Below the pieces are notes generated by a model. It saw nothing but the letters and a program-made list of their open reading frames with translations, made no database searches and was not told the DNA's origin. This document shows positions 1 through 7,004 of a stretch of 7,821 nt of DNA, one piece after another. A program made the translations under genes and the position numbers. Source of the stretch: Alphaproteobacteria bacterium (GTDB lineage Bacteria > Pseudomonadota > Alphaproteobacteria > SMXP01); the NCBI GenBank assembly GCA_028280675.1, contig JANQLI010000257.1:1-7821 (forward strand), in the 5' to 3' direction. Numbering within the stretch: position 1 is the first letter of the stretch; each line of letters starts with the position of its first letter.

Positions 1-17
1 ACGACAAAAGTATTATA

Positions 18-39
18 TCAATTCTCCAAGGAGAATTGA
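18..39 (-). terminator. Hairpin overlapping the nuclease stop codon, possible terminator
   Basis: TCAATTCTC and GAGAATTGA form a perfect 9-bp stem around a 4-nt loop. On the minus strand the hairpin contains the last codons and the TGA of the nuclease gene. The following minus-strand bases are AT-rich with a TTTT run several bases later, not an immediate U tract, so intrinsic termination is plausible but not canonical. It could also protect the mRNA 3' end. Confidence 0.35.
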
Positions 40-1202
40 GCTATTAATGCTGGGTTGCGAGCAAGCCACATCTCCAAATGGCTTTCAGGCCACATCTCGA
101 TACGTGGCGCCGAGCCTGTTTGATTATTCTTCTCAATATAAGCGACAGCATCCGTAGTAAAACGTCCAGATGTAGCATAAATTACAATGTCAACGGTTGG
201 AGGCTCCCATAGCTTCATCTGAACTTTTAGTGTTGCGATCTCGTCCAAAGATATACTTTTCGACTGCCAATGTTTGCATTGAATGATTAACCGCTGTCGC
301 ATTACTCCAGCCAAAGAGTCCTCGTGAACTCTATAAGCTGAAATATCTCGCCCTCTATCTGGGGCATTAGTATTCGTAAGCCACTGTGCATCTTCATATC
401 CACCTGCTCCTGTGATCAAGTTAAATACAAGTCTCTCAAAATCAGACGAGCTTAAGTTACTCCAAGCCAACTGGGTTGTGACTGGAGAATCAGAGTTTAC
501 CGAAACTTCCACTGAAAGATCTTCAATCTCCGTTTCGATTGGCTCATCTTCGGTATAAAGATTATCTATTAAAATCGGATACACGTTTGGCCAATCCAAA
601 CTTACAATATCTTGAACGTCGCAGAGTTGCCAGAATGAAAGATGCCGTCGGAGGTCCGACCATCTAGAAGGGCGAGAGAATGAATTTCCAAGAAGTGCAT
701 CAATTTGCTCGATGGCTTCACTTAGTTCAGAATACTCCTCATCAAATTCTTCGACTTCTGCAACTAATTTCTGCTTTAGAGAAGCAACAGCGTTATCCGC
801 ATGAGCAACCAGCTGACGAATACGTTTTCTAGTAGCGCCTAGTCTTCTTTGTTTTAGCCTAAACCCATATTCAGCGATAATATTATATGGCTCAGCGATC
901 TGATTTTCGACACCAGCTATTGCGTCCGCAAAGCCTAACTCTTGGGCATCTATTCTCATTAAAACTTGATCAGTTGGGTCGATAAATTGGAGTCCCGGTT
1001 TCCATCCGTCAATTTTGGGTAATGCGTCCCAGATAGCATAAATATTGCGAACACAATCTTGATAAGAGTAACTTGCAATATTAGTTCCGGCCGGTGAATT
1101 TTCGAGAGTATCCAGTTTATCACAATTGTTTTTGATTTTTATCAAATTCGCTTCTGTTATTTCGAATTGCCTAAGCAATTTATCTAGAGATATGTTGGAC
1201 AT
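18..1202 (-). CDS. Mrr-type PD-(D/E)xK restriction endonuclease-like protein
   Basis: This 394-residue protein is probably a DNA nuclease that acts in the cytoplasm on foreign or modified DNA. The C-terminal part (about residues 248-390) has the Mrr-type catalytic core: SSSDFERLVFNLI with Glu256 in the first helix, then GRD with Asp286, then IIQCKHW with Gln308 and Lys310, giving the D-Q-x-K variant typical of Mrr nucleases. Residues 1-240 match no family I recognise. Residues about 115-170 are charged and helical, likely coiled coil, and an acidic linker (about 216-240) precedes the nuclease. The ATG at 1202 is preceded by AGGAAG about 6 nt upstream. The gene is AT-richer than the rest of the window, stands alone beside a tRNA gene, and has no methyltransferase or specificity subunit in view. 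Fold assignment is fairly secure; a defence role and the target are inference. It could instead act in recombination or repair. Confidence 0.8.
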   Translation of the reverse strand: MSNISLDKLLRQFEITEANLIKIKNNCDKLDTLENSPAGTNIASYSYQDCVRNIYAIWDALPKIDGWKPGLQFIDPTDQVLMRIDAQELGFADAIAGVENQIAEPYNIIAEYGFRLKQRRLGATRKRIRQLVAHADNAVASLKQKLVAEVEEFDEEYSELSEAIEQIDALLGNSFSRPSRWSDLRRHLSFWQLCDVQDIVSLDWPNVYPILIDNLYTEDEPIETEIEDLSVEVSVNSDSPVTTQLAWSNLSSSDFERLVFNLITGAGGYEDAQWLTNTNAPDRGRDISAYRVHEDSLAGVMRQRLIIQCKHWQSKSISLDEIATLKVQMKLWEPPTVDIVIYATSGRFTTDAVAYIEKNNQTGSAPRIEMWPESHLEMWLARNPALIAQFSLEN

Positions 1203-1232
1203 CGCAATCTTCCTATTGCATCAAATCAAAAA

Positions 1233-1238
1233 ATTGTA
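1233..1238 (-). promoter_or_regulatory. Candidate -10 box for the nuclease gene
   Basis: The minus strand reads TACAAT here, five of six matches to the sigma-70 -10 consensus, within an AT-rich stretch. It would give a leader of roughly 25 nt before the ATG at 1202. No convincing -35 hexamer lies 16-18 nt upstream, so the call is weak. Confidence 0.25.
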
Positions 1239-1445
1239 AAAAGCACCAAGCTAACATTGATATCGCCCAGAGTCGTTGAACAAACCGAACAGGAAATCTC
1301 CAACGCCCCACTGGAGACAGGGGTGATTATCGGGACATTTCGACCTTCTCCTGAAAAAACCGTGGCCATTTATGACCCTCGAAAGCCTAGATGTCTGGGA
1401 CTTACTCTATCGTTCTTAGGTGGAAGTGTTAAATCCGAAAAAGGG

Positions 1446-1522
1446 TGGTGGGCCAGGCAGGACTCGAACCTGCGACCAGACCGTTATGAGCGGCCGGCTC
1501 TAACCAACTGAGCTACTGGCCC
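1446..1522 (-). tRNA. tRNA with CAT anticodon, probably tRNA-Ile2 (AUA-reading)
   Basis: The 77 nt fold as a full cloverleaf: a perfect 7-bp acceptor stem (GGGCCAG with CTGGCCC), 4-bp D stem, 5-bp anticodon stem with one G-U pair, loop CTCATAA, 5-nt variable loop, 5-bp T stem with TTCGAGT loop, discriminator A and an encoded CCA (1446-1448). The anticodon occupies 1486-1488. CAT can mean initiator Met, elongator Met or Ile2. The paired first base excludes the usual bacterial initiator. The stretch CTCATAA followed by TGGTCGCAGGTTC resembles E. coli tRNA-Ile2 much more than elongator tRNA-Met, so I favour Ile2. In that species TilS converts C34 to lysidine and changes both decoding and charging from Met to Ile. 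The gene's 3' end faces the AT-rich nuclease gene, a common site for island insertion. Automated annotation may label it Met. Confidence 0.93.
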
Positions 1523-1673
1523 CCAAGCATGCCGTGAGCACAGACATCAAGGAGTCCGGCTTTCCTACATCATAATTCCTACCCACCTCAAGGACTTATC
1601 CATCGCATCCGCAAGGAAAATGCCGCATTCTTGCCCCACTTCTCCATCAGACTTACGGACACCCCCTGATCAT

Positions 1674-1678
1674 GAGGT
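1674..1678 (+). promoter_or_regulatory. Ribosome binding site of the SIMPL-domain gene
   Basis: GAGGT lies 6 nt before the ATG at 1685 and supports that start, which also gives a complete signal peptide. I see no convincing promoter in 1523-1684, the stretch between the tRNA and this gene. Confidence 0.6.
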
Positions 1679-1684
1679 AATGAC

Positions 1685-2413
1685 ATGAAATTTCTTTCGA
1701 CCGTGACCGCCAGCGCCCTTCTCACCCTTGCCGCCACTTTCTATTTTGCCCCCTCATTGCTGAACACGTGTGTAGCCGAGGAAGCAGCCCTCACCCGCTC
1801 GATCTCCGTCAGCGGTCTTGGCGAAGTGAGCGCCAAACCGGATCAAGCCAGCATCACGGTCGGCGTCACCACGCAAGCTAAAGAAGCCTCCGCCGCCCTT
1901 GCGGACAACACGCAAAAAATGCAAGCCATCTTCGAAGCCATGGCCTCTCTCGGCATTGTGGACGAAAACATTCAAACCTCGAATTTTTCTGTGAACCCGC
2001 GTTATGCGCGCTCGAATGACCGGCAAACACCGCCCGAGGTGATTGGGTATCAGGTCTCGAACACCGTGCGTATGACGACAACGGATATGGATGCGCTTGG
2101 CACCGTTCTGGATCGCCTTGTCACTATCGGCGCCAACCAAATCAACGGCATACAGTTTGGTTTTCGCGACCCAACCACATTGCAAAATCAAGCGCGGGAA
2201 AAAGCGGTGACCGACGCACGCGCCAAAGCGGAACTCTTTGCGAAAGCCGCAGGCGTAAACTTAGGTGACGTTTTGGTTATTCAAGAAGGCGGGGCCAGTG
2301 TGCCTATGCCTATCATGCGCGCCGAAATGGCGATGATGGATAGCGCCGTGCCCATCGCCTCGGGTCAGCAAACCATCACGGCACAGATTAATGTGACTTA
2401 TGCATTGAAATAA
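1685..2413 (+). CDS. Exported SIMPL-domain (DUF541) protein
   Basis: This 242-residue protein has an N-terminal signal peptide: Lys2, a hydrophobic core over about residues 4-26, and a likely cleavage after Ala31 in CVA-EE. Cys29 lacks a proper lipobox, so a lipoprotein is unlikely and the mature protein is probably periplasmic. From residue 38 to the end it is a SIMPL domain. It opens with ISVSGLGEVSAKPDQASITV, has GYQVSNTVRM in the middle, and ends with the helix QAREKAVTDARAKAELFAKAAGV followed by a C-terminal strand. The length is normal for the family. Bacterial members include E. coli YggE, linked to oxidative stress, and BP26 of Brucella, which forms a channel-like oligomer; the molecular role is unsettled. 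The gene converges on panD with 2 nt between stop codons and looks like a single-gene transcript. Confidence 0.92.
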   Translation: MKFLSTVTASALLTLAATFYFAPSLLNTCVAEEAALTRSISVSGLGEVSAKPDQASITVGVTTQAKEASAALADNTQKMQAIFEAMASLGIVDENIQTSNFSVNPRYARSNDRQTPPEVIGYQVSNTVRMTTTDMDALGTVLDRLVTIGANQINGIQFGFRDPTTLQNQAREKAVTDARAKAELFAKAAGVNLGDVLVIQEGGASVPMPIMRAEMAMMDSAVPIASGQQTITAQINVTYALK

Positions 2414-2415
2414 CG

Positions 2416-2772
2416 TTACGTCACTTCGGATATAACGTTGCCTTCACCCATCAACAAAACGGTGGGATGATAATTACGCGCTTCTTCTGCCGGCAATTGC
2501 CCATAGGCAATAATGATGCATTTGTCGCCAACTTCGGCAAGACGCGCCGCCGCGCCGTTCACGCCAATGGTTTTGGACCCGCGCTCTGCTTCAATCGCAT
2601 AGGTCGTAAACCGCGCGCCTGTATTGATGTTGAGAACATCAACTTGTTCGTAAGGCAAAATGCCCGACTGATCCAAAAAGTCGCGATCAACGGAAATCGA
2701 CCCTTCATAATGAAGGTCCGTTTGCGTGATCGTCGCTTGGTGAATTTTCGCCTTTAACAGGGTCAGCAACAT
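2416..2772 (-). CDS. panD: Aspartate 1-decarboxylase precursor
   Basis: PanD converts L-aspartate to beta-alanine and CO2, supplying pantothenate and coenzyme A synthesis in the cytoplasm. It is a pyruvoyl enzyme: the proenzyme cuts itself at Gly-Ser in DLHYEGS, and the new Ser25 becomes the pyruvoyl group. Visible family motifs are KAKIH (Lys9 in this numbering), LHYEGSISVD, TYAIEAERGS with the conserved Tyr and Arg, and VNGAAARL. I chose the ATG at 2772, not the in-frame ATG at 2778, because AGAGA lies 6 nt before it but abuts the upstream one. It also puts the cleavage at Gly24-Ser25 as in E. coli and gives a normal 118 residues. The gene follows rpoD by 77 nt on the same strand and may be partly co-transcribed, although pathway partners panB and panC are not here. 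Confidence 0.95.
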   Translation of the reverse strand: MLLTLLKAKIHQATITQTDLHYEGSISVDRDFLDQSGILPYEQVDVLNINTGARFTTYAIEAERGSKTIGVNGAAARLAEVGDKCIIIAYGQLPAEEARNYHPTVLLMGEGNVISEVT

Positions 2773-2799
2773 GGGCATTCTCTTTCATACAGCGCAGAC

Positions 2800-2808
2800 A
2801 TCATATCA
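2800..2808 (-). promoter_or_regulatory. panD: Candidate extended -10 promoter for panD
   Basis: The minus strand reads TGATATGAT, an extended -10 (TG-n-TATGAT, five of six in the hexamer) about 28 nt before the chosen panD start. No good -35 is placed 17 nt upstream, which extended -10 promoters can tolerate. If real, panD can be expressed independently of rpoD. Confidence 0.25.
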
Positions 2809-2849
2809 CAGCCGGTCGCTATCATCACTGTAAAATTTCTAGGCGCTCT

Positions 2850-4925
2850 TTAGTTATCCAAGAAGCTGCGTAGCTTGCGAGAGCGGCTTGGATGCTTCAG
2901 TTTCCGTAACGCTTTTGCTTCGATCTGACGAATACGCTCCCGCGTCACCGAGAATTGCTGCCCCACTTCTTCCAAAGTATGGTCCGTATTCATCCCAATT
3001 CCGAAACGCATCCGCAGCACGCGCTCTTCCCGCGGCGTCAAGCTCGCGAGCACACGTGTGGTGGTTTCGCGCAAGTTCGATTGGATCGCGGCGTCAATCG
3101 GCAGAACGGCATTTTTATCCTCAATAAAATCTCCTAAGTGACTGTCTTCTTCGTCACCGATCGGTGTTTCCAGTGAGATCGGCTCTTTGGCAATTTTCAA
3201 AACCTTGCGCACTTTCTCAAGCGGCATCGCCAATTTCTCTGCCAGTTCTTCCGGTGTGGGCTCGCGGCCAATCTCGTGCAGCATTTGCCGTGATGTGCGC
3301 ACCAGCTTGTTGATGGTTTCGATCATGTGCACCGGGATACGAATAGTCCGCGCCTGGTCGGCAATAGACCGGGTAATCGCTTGCCGGATCCACCACGTTG
3401 CATAGGTCGAGAATTTATAGCCGCGGCGGTATTCAAACTTATCCACCGCTTTCATCAAGCCAATATTGCCTTCTTGAATCAGGTCTAAGAATTGCAGACC
3501 GCGGTTCGTGTATTTCTTGGCAATCGAAATCACCAATCGCAAGTTGGCCTCGACCATTTCTTTTTTGGCTTGGCGGGCTTCCTTTTCACCCTTCTGCACG
3601 GTTTGCACAATACGGCGGAAATCTTCAATGGTCAGGGCTGTGTCCTGACTGACCGTGCCGACTTCTTCACGAATGGTTTTGATCGCGTCCTTTTCGACTT
3701 TGACAAAGGATTTCCATCCCGGACGGGTCAGACGTCCCACACGGCGCGCCCAACCTGGATCAAGCTCATTGCCGAGATATTCTTTCAGGTAATCTTCACG
3801 TCCGACGGAATGGGATTCCGCAAGTCGCAGCATTTTCCCCTCAAGGCGCATCAAGCGGCGATTGATGTCGTAAAGCTGCTCGACCAATTGTTCGATCCGT
3901 GCATTGTTCAAATGCAGCGTTTTCACATGTGTAAAAATATCCGCTTTCAGTTTTTTATAGCGGCGCTCTTGGCTTGGCGTCAGACTATCCCCTTGAAGCT
4001 TCTGCTCCACTTGAATGTCTTGCAGACGGCGCAGCTTTTTATAATCCGAGGCAATGGCGTCAAAGGTTTCCATAATCTGTGGACGGAGTTCTGCTTCCAT
4101 CGCGGCAAGCGAAAGATTATTTTCGGCGTCATCGAAGTCATCATCGTCTTCGGACTCGCCGTCTTTGTTCTCGCCCTCTTCGCCTTCAGCTTTTTCTTCT
4201 TCCTCGGGCTCCTCTTCCTCTTCGGGTTCGGGCTCTTCTTCTTCGACAATTTCGCCGCGCTCAATTTTTTCCTGACGGATAGCCGCTTCGGAATTATCAG
4301 GCTGCGCTTCCGGACCACCGCCAAATGTGGTGTCGAGATCAATAATGTCCCGAAGCAGAATACGGCCTTCTTCAAGCTCGTCTTTCCACACCATCAGCGC
4401 TTCATAGGTCAGCGAGCTTTCATACAGCCCGTGGATCATGGTGTCGCGGCCCGCTTCAATGCGTTTGGCGATGGCGATCTCACCCTCACGGGAGAGAAGC
4501 TCTACACTGCCCATCTCACGCAGATACATGCGCACGGGGTCATCTGTGCGATCGACAGTGGCGGTTGTCCCTGTCGTCTTCGCTGTAACCGCTGTGGTCT
4601 CTTCTTTGGTGGCGAGGGCTTTGCCTTCCGAGCTCGCCTCTTCGACCTCTTCCTCTTCGATCACCGTGATGCCCATTTCAGAGAGCATCGACATGGTGTC
4701 CTCGATCTGTTCAGAGGTGACCTCTTCCGAGGGCAAAACCTCGTTGAGTTCATCATAAGTCACATAGCCGCGCTCGCGGGCGACTTTGATCATTTTTTTG
4801 ACAGCCGCATCGGTCATATCCAGGACCGGACGGTCTTGGTTATCCTGCGCGTCTGTATCCGCTGCGGCGGCTTTCTTTTTGGAAGGAGTTTTTGCTTTGG
4901 CTGCGCGTTTGGTTGCCGTTGCCAT
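2850..4925 (-). CDS. rpoD: RNA polymerase primary sigma factor (sigma-70)
   Basis: RpoD directs core RNA polymerase to housekeeping promoters. Counting from the ATG at 4925 (691 residues), the order is: a basic Ala/Lys-rich tail (about 1-23), region 1.1 (about 35-95), region 1.2 with DDPVRMYLREMG (128-139), a long non-conserved region with a Glu/Asp-rich block (about 219-266), region 2 with EANLRLVISIAKKY and the -10 reading helix near TYATWWIRQAI, region 3, and region 4 with the helix-turn-helix VTRERIRQIEAKALRKL. All key regions are intact. The open frame extends to a TTG at 4976, but that adds 17 residues unlike the family. ATG 4925 has AAAAGG 10 nt upstream; ATG 4934, three codons longer, remains possible. 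The gene lies 156 nt after dnaG, the conserved dnaG-rpoD order, and is probably transcribed with it. I see no strong promoter or terminator in the gap. Confidence 0.98.
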   Translation of the reverse strand: MATATKRAAKAKTPSKKKAAAADTDAQDNQDRPVLDMTDAAVKKMIKVARERGYVTYDELNEVLPSEEVTSEQIEDTMSMLSEMGITVIEEEEVEEASSEGKALATKEETTAVTAKTTGTTATVDRTDDPVRMYLREMGSVELLSREGEIAIAKRIEAGRDTMIHGLYESSLTYEALMVWKDELEEGRILLRDIIDLDTTFGGGPEAQPDNSEAAIRQEKIERGEIVEEEEPEPEEEEEPEEEEKAEGEEGENKDGESEDDDDFDDAENNLSLAAMEAELRPQIMETFDAIASDYKKLRRLQDIQVEQKLQGDSLTPSQERRYKKLKADIFTHVKTLHLNNARIEQLVEQLYDINRRLMRLEGKMLRLAESHSVGREDYLKEYLGNELDPGWARRVGRLTRPGWKSFVKVEKDAIKTIREEVGTVSQDTALTIEDFRRIVQTVQKGEKEARQAKKEMVEANLRLVISIAKKYTNRGLQFLDLIQEGNIGLMKAVDKFEYRRGYKFSTYATWWIRQAITRSIADQARTIRIPVHMIETINKLVRTSRQMLHEIGREPTPEELAEKLAMPLEKVRKVLKIAKEPISLETPIGDEEDSHLGDFIEDKNAVLPIDAAIQSNLRETTTRVLASLTPREERVLRMRFGIGMNTDHTLEEVGQQFSVTRERIRQIEAKALRKLKHPSRSRKLRSFLDN

Positions 4926-5081
4926 TGTCACCATACCTTTTAGACCCTTGATCCGCAGGCGTCCCCATGGATGCAAAAGTCGATTGCCTGAGCTTCCACC
5001 ACAGCCACACTCTGCGGCGAAGCAATTCCTGTTTGGCAGTGAATACGTCTCTGGTGAGGGTCGCCCTATCGCCCGTCACTC

Positions 5082-6962
5082 TCAGAAGTCCGTATTTGCC
5101 AAATCCCGTTCCGTTTCATGCAGTTGCGCTTTAACGGCAGCAAGACGAGCGACATTTTCCTCGGTCATTTCCTGCGCTAGAGCCAGTTCTGCGTCCCGTA
5201 ATTCCTTTTGAAGCGTATGCACACTCCGATACCGATTTAAGAGGTGCGCCCACCCACGTTCAGCATCCACCACACTCGCTTCAGGCTGAGCAAAACGCTC
5301 AGATTTCAGGGCCTTTTGCGAGGATAAATCCAGCGCAAAACGGCCAATTTCCGTATCCTTGAAGTGGTTGTCCAATGCCGATCTGTCAAGAGGTTCGCCC
5401 AAGGCTGCTAGAGATATGATTTCACTGCGCAATCTGTCAAGCTTTGGATGCGATATTTCAAGCTCGGCAAAGGCCTCGAAATGGTCGCTGAGCAGCTCTG
5501 GGTGGTTCAAAATGGTGAGGACAAGCAAGGCTTCGCGCGGATCTTGGCGGCTTTCGCCGGATGAAACCAGAGCGCTGCGCTTGAGTTCAACACTTGGTCG
5601 GTCGGACCGAAAGCCAGGCCGCCGCCCTTGTGCGGCTTGCCTGCCCCGCGCCGTACGCTGTGGCGCCCCCCCTTGCCCCTGATCGAAGAGCTTATCCAGG
5701 CGGGCGCGGAAATCCTTGGCATAATAGTCCCGGATGCGTTTCTCCTGAATGGATTTCAGCAGCGTCCGCAAACGATCTTCAAGACCCGCCCGGCGCTCTG
5801 GCGTGTCATAAGGCGCCACCGCCAATTCGCGCTCCCACAGGACATCCGCAAAGCTGTCGGACCGCTCCAACACATCGGCAATCGCGCCAGCTCCTCCCTG
5901 GCGGATGAGATCATCCGGATCTTGGCCTTCCGGCAACATGGCAAAACGTAAACTATGGCCGGGCTTCAAAAGCGGCAGCGCCCGATCAATCACCCGATGG
6001 GCCGCCTGTGCCCCGGCCCTGTCACCATCAAAGCAAAGGATGGGCTCAGGGCAGACTTTCCAGAGTAACGCCATTTGTTGCTCGGTAAGCGCTGTCCCAA
6101 GTGGGGCAACCGCTGTCGGAAAACCCGCTTCGGCGAGAGCAATCACATCCATATAGCCTTCCGCAACGATCAACGCCCCATCATGTGGGCCTTTCGCCGC
6201 AAAACACGCCTCGCGCGCGCGCTTAAAATTGTACAGCACCGCGCCTTTATGAAAGAGCGGTGTTTCGGGGGAGTTGAGATATTTCGCTGGCGTATTGGCG
6301 TCAAGCGCCCGCCCGCCAAAGGCGATGGCTTTGCCGCGGGCGTCAAAAATCGGAAACATCACCCGGTTCCGGAAGCGATCATAAAGCGGCCGCCCATCAT
6401 CCGGCTTAATCACCAAACCGGTTTCGAGCATCTGCTCTGGCGTCACGTCCTTTTGCAGCAAATGATCGTGCAACGCGGTGCGGTCATTAGGGGCATACCC
6501 CATGCGAAAGGCGTCAATCGTGCTGCGCTGTAAGCCCCGCCCTTGCACATAAGACAGTGCATCCCGGCCTTTGCCTTGATGCAGCGCATGAACATAAAAC
6601 GCCGCCGCCATTTCCATCACATCGGTCAGTGTGGCGCGGCGTTTCTCCCATTCCCGCTCTTGAGGGCTTTGTTGCGGCAGCTCCATGCCTGCCTCATCGG
6701 CGAGCTGCTGCACCGCTTCATGAAAGGTCAGGCCACGCACCTCTTGCAAGAATTTAATGGCATCCCCATGACTGCCGCTGGAGAAGCAATGATAAAAGCC
6801 CTTTTGATCATTCACGGTAAAAGAGGGCGTCTTTTCGTTGGTAAACGGAGACAAGCCTTTGAACTCGCGCCCGGCGCGGGTCAGCTTCACATGCCGCCCC
6901 ACCACATCGGACACGCGGATGCGCGATTTCAACTCATCCAAAAACGCTTTCGAAAAGCTCAA
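5082..6962 (-). CDS. dnaG: DNA primase
   Basis: DnaG makes the RNA primers for lagging-strand synthesis, working with the DnaB helicase at the fork. The 626 residues contain: an N-terminal zinc-ribbon fold (about 1-95), the catalytic core with FGGRAL and KYLNSPETPLFHKG (214-240), a TOPRIM metal site with EGYMDV (Glu268), DGDRAG (Asp312, Asp314) and QDPDDL (347-352), a low-complexity Arg/Gly/Gln linker (about 428-457), and a helical C-terminal domain of the helicase-binding type. The four usual zinc ligands (Cys, His, Cys, Cys) read Ser38, Thr41, Cys59, Ser62, so zinc binding is probably lost although the fold sequence is kept. The start codon is TTG: the frame is closed by a TAG 15 codons upstream with no ATG or GTG between, and GGGAG lies 9 nt before it. 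It lies 42 nt after the yqeY-like gene and shares its strand. Confidence 0.98.
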   Translation of the reverse strand: MSFSKAFLDELKSRIRVSDVVGRHVKLTRAGREFKGLSPFTNEKTPSFTVNDQKGFYHCFSSGSHGDAIKFLQEVRGLTFHEAVQQLADEAGMELPQQSPQEREWEKRRATLTDVMEMAAAFYVHALHQGKGRDALSYVQGRGLQRSTIDAFRMGYAPNDRTALHDHLLQKDVTPEQMLETGLVIKPDDGRPLYDRFRNRVMFPIFDARGKAIAFGGRALDANTPAKYLNSPETPLFHKGAVLYNFKRAREACFAAKGPHDGALIVAEGYMDVIALAEAGFPTAVAPLGTALTEQQMALLWKVCPEPILCFDGDRAGAQAAHRVIDRALPLLKPGHSLRFAMLPEGQDPDDLIRQGGAGAIADVLERSDSFADVLWERELAVAPYDTPERRAGLEDRLRTLLKSIQEKRIRDYYAKDFRARLDKLFDQGQGGAPQRTARGRQAAQGRRPGFRSDRPSVELKRSALVSSGESRQDPREALLVLTILNHPELLSDHFEAFAELEISHPKLDRLRSEIISLAALGEPLDRSALDNHFKDTEIGRFALDLSSQKALKSERFAQPEASVVDAERGWAHLLNRYRSVHTLQKELRDAELALAQEMTEENVARLAAVKAQLHETERDLANTDF

Positions 6963-6971
6963 AGTGAGCCA

Positions 6972-6976
6972 CTCCC
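6972..6976 (-). promoter_or_regulatory. dnaG: Ribosome binding site supporting the TTG start of dnaG
   Basis: The minus strand reads GGGAG 9 nt before the TTG at 6962. It matters because the start codon is a rare one and no in-frame ATG or GTG is available before the upstream stop. Confidence 0.5.
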
Positions 6977-7004
6977 ACTTGGCCAGTCTTATTGGCAGAT
7001 GATG

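Noticed and set aside
1278..1290. Minus-strand GTTC-N5-GTTC upstream of the nuclease gene, like an alphaproteobacterial SOS box
   Set aside because: The alphaproteobacterial LexA box has 7 nt between the GTTC halves; here there are 5, so no SOS control is claimed.
1257..1511. Plus-strand open frame of 84 codons ending WWARQDSNLRPDRYERPALTN
   Set aside because: Its end is the antisense of the tRNA gene, a well-known source of false proteins. It starts at TTG with no good ribosome site.
1754..2191. Minus-strand open frame of 145 codons inside the SIMPL gene
   Set aside because: The plus-strand protein has a signal peptide and a full SIMPL domain; the reverse frame has neither a domain nor a ribosome site.
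3492..4943. Plus-strand open frame of 483 codons opposite rpoD
   Set aside because: It is antisense to conserved rpoD codons. Its Phe/Leu-rich stretches mirror the Glu/Lys codons of the acidic block, and it resembles no family.
5061..5074. Direct repeat TCGCCC-TA-TCGCCC between dnaG and rpoD
   Set aside because: A short GC-rich direct repeat that forms no hairpin and is easily expected by chance in this base composition.
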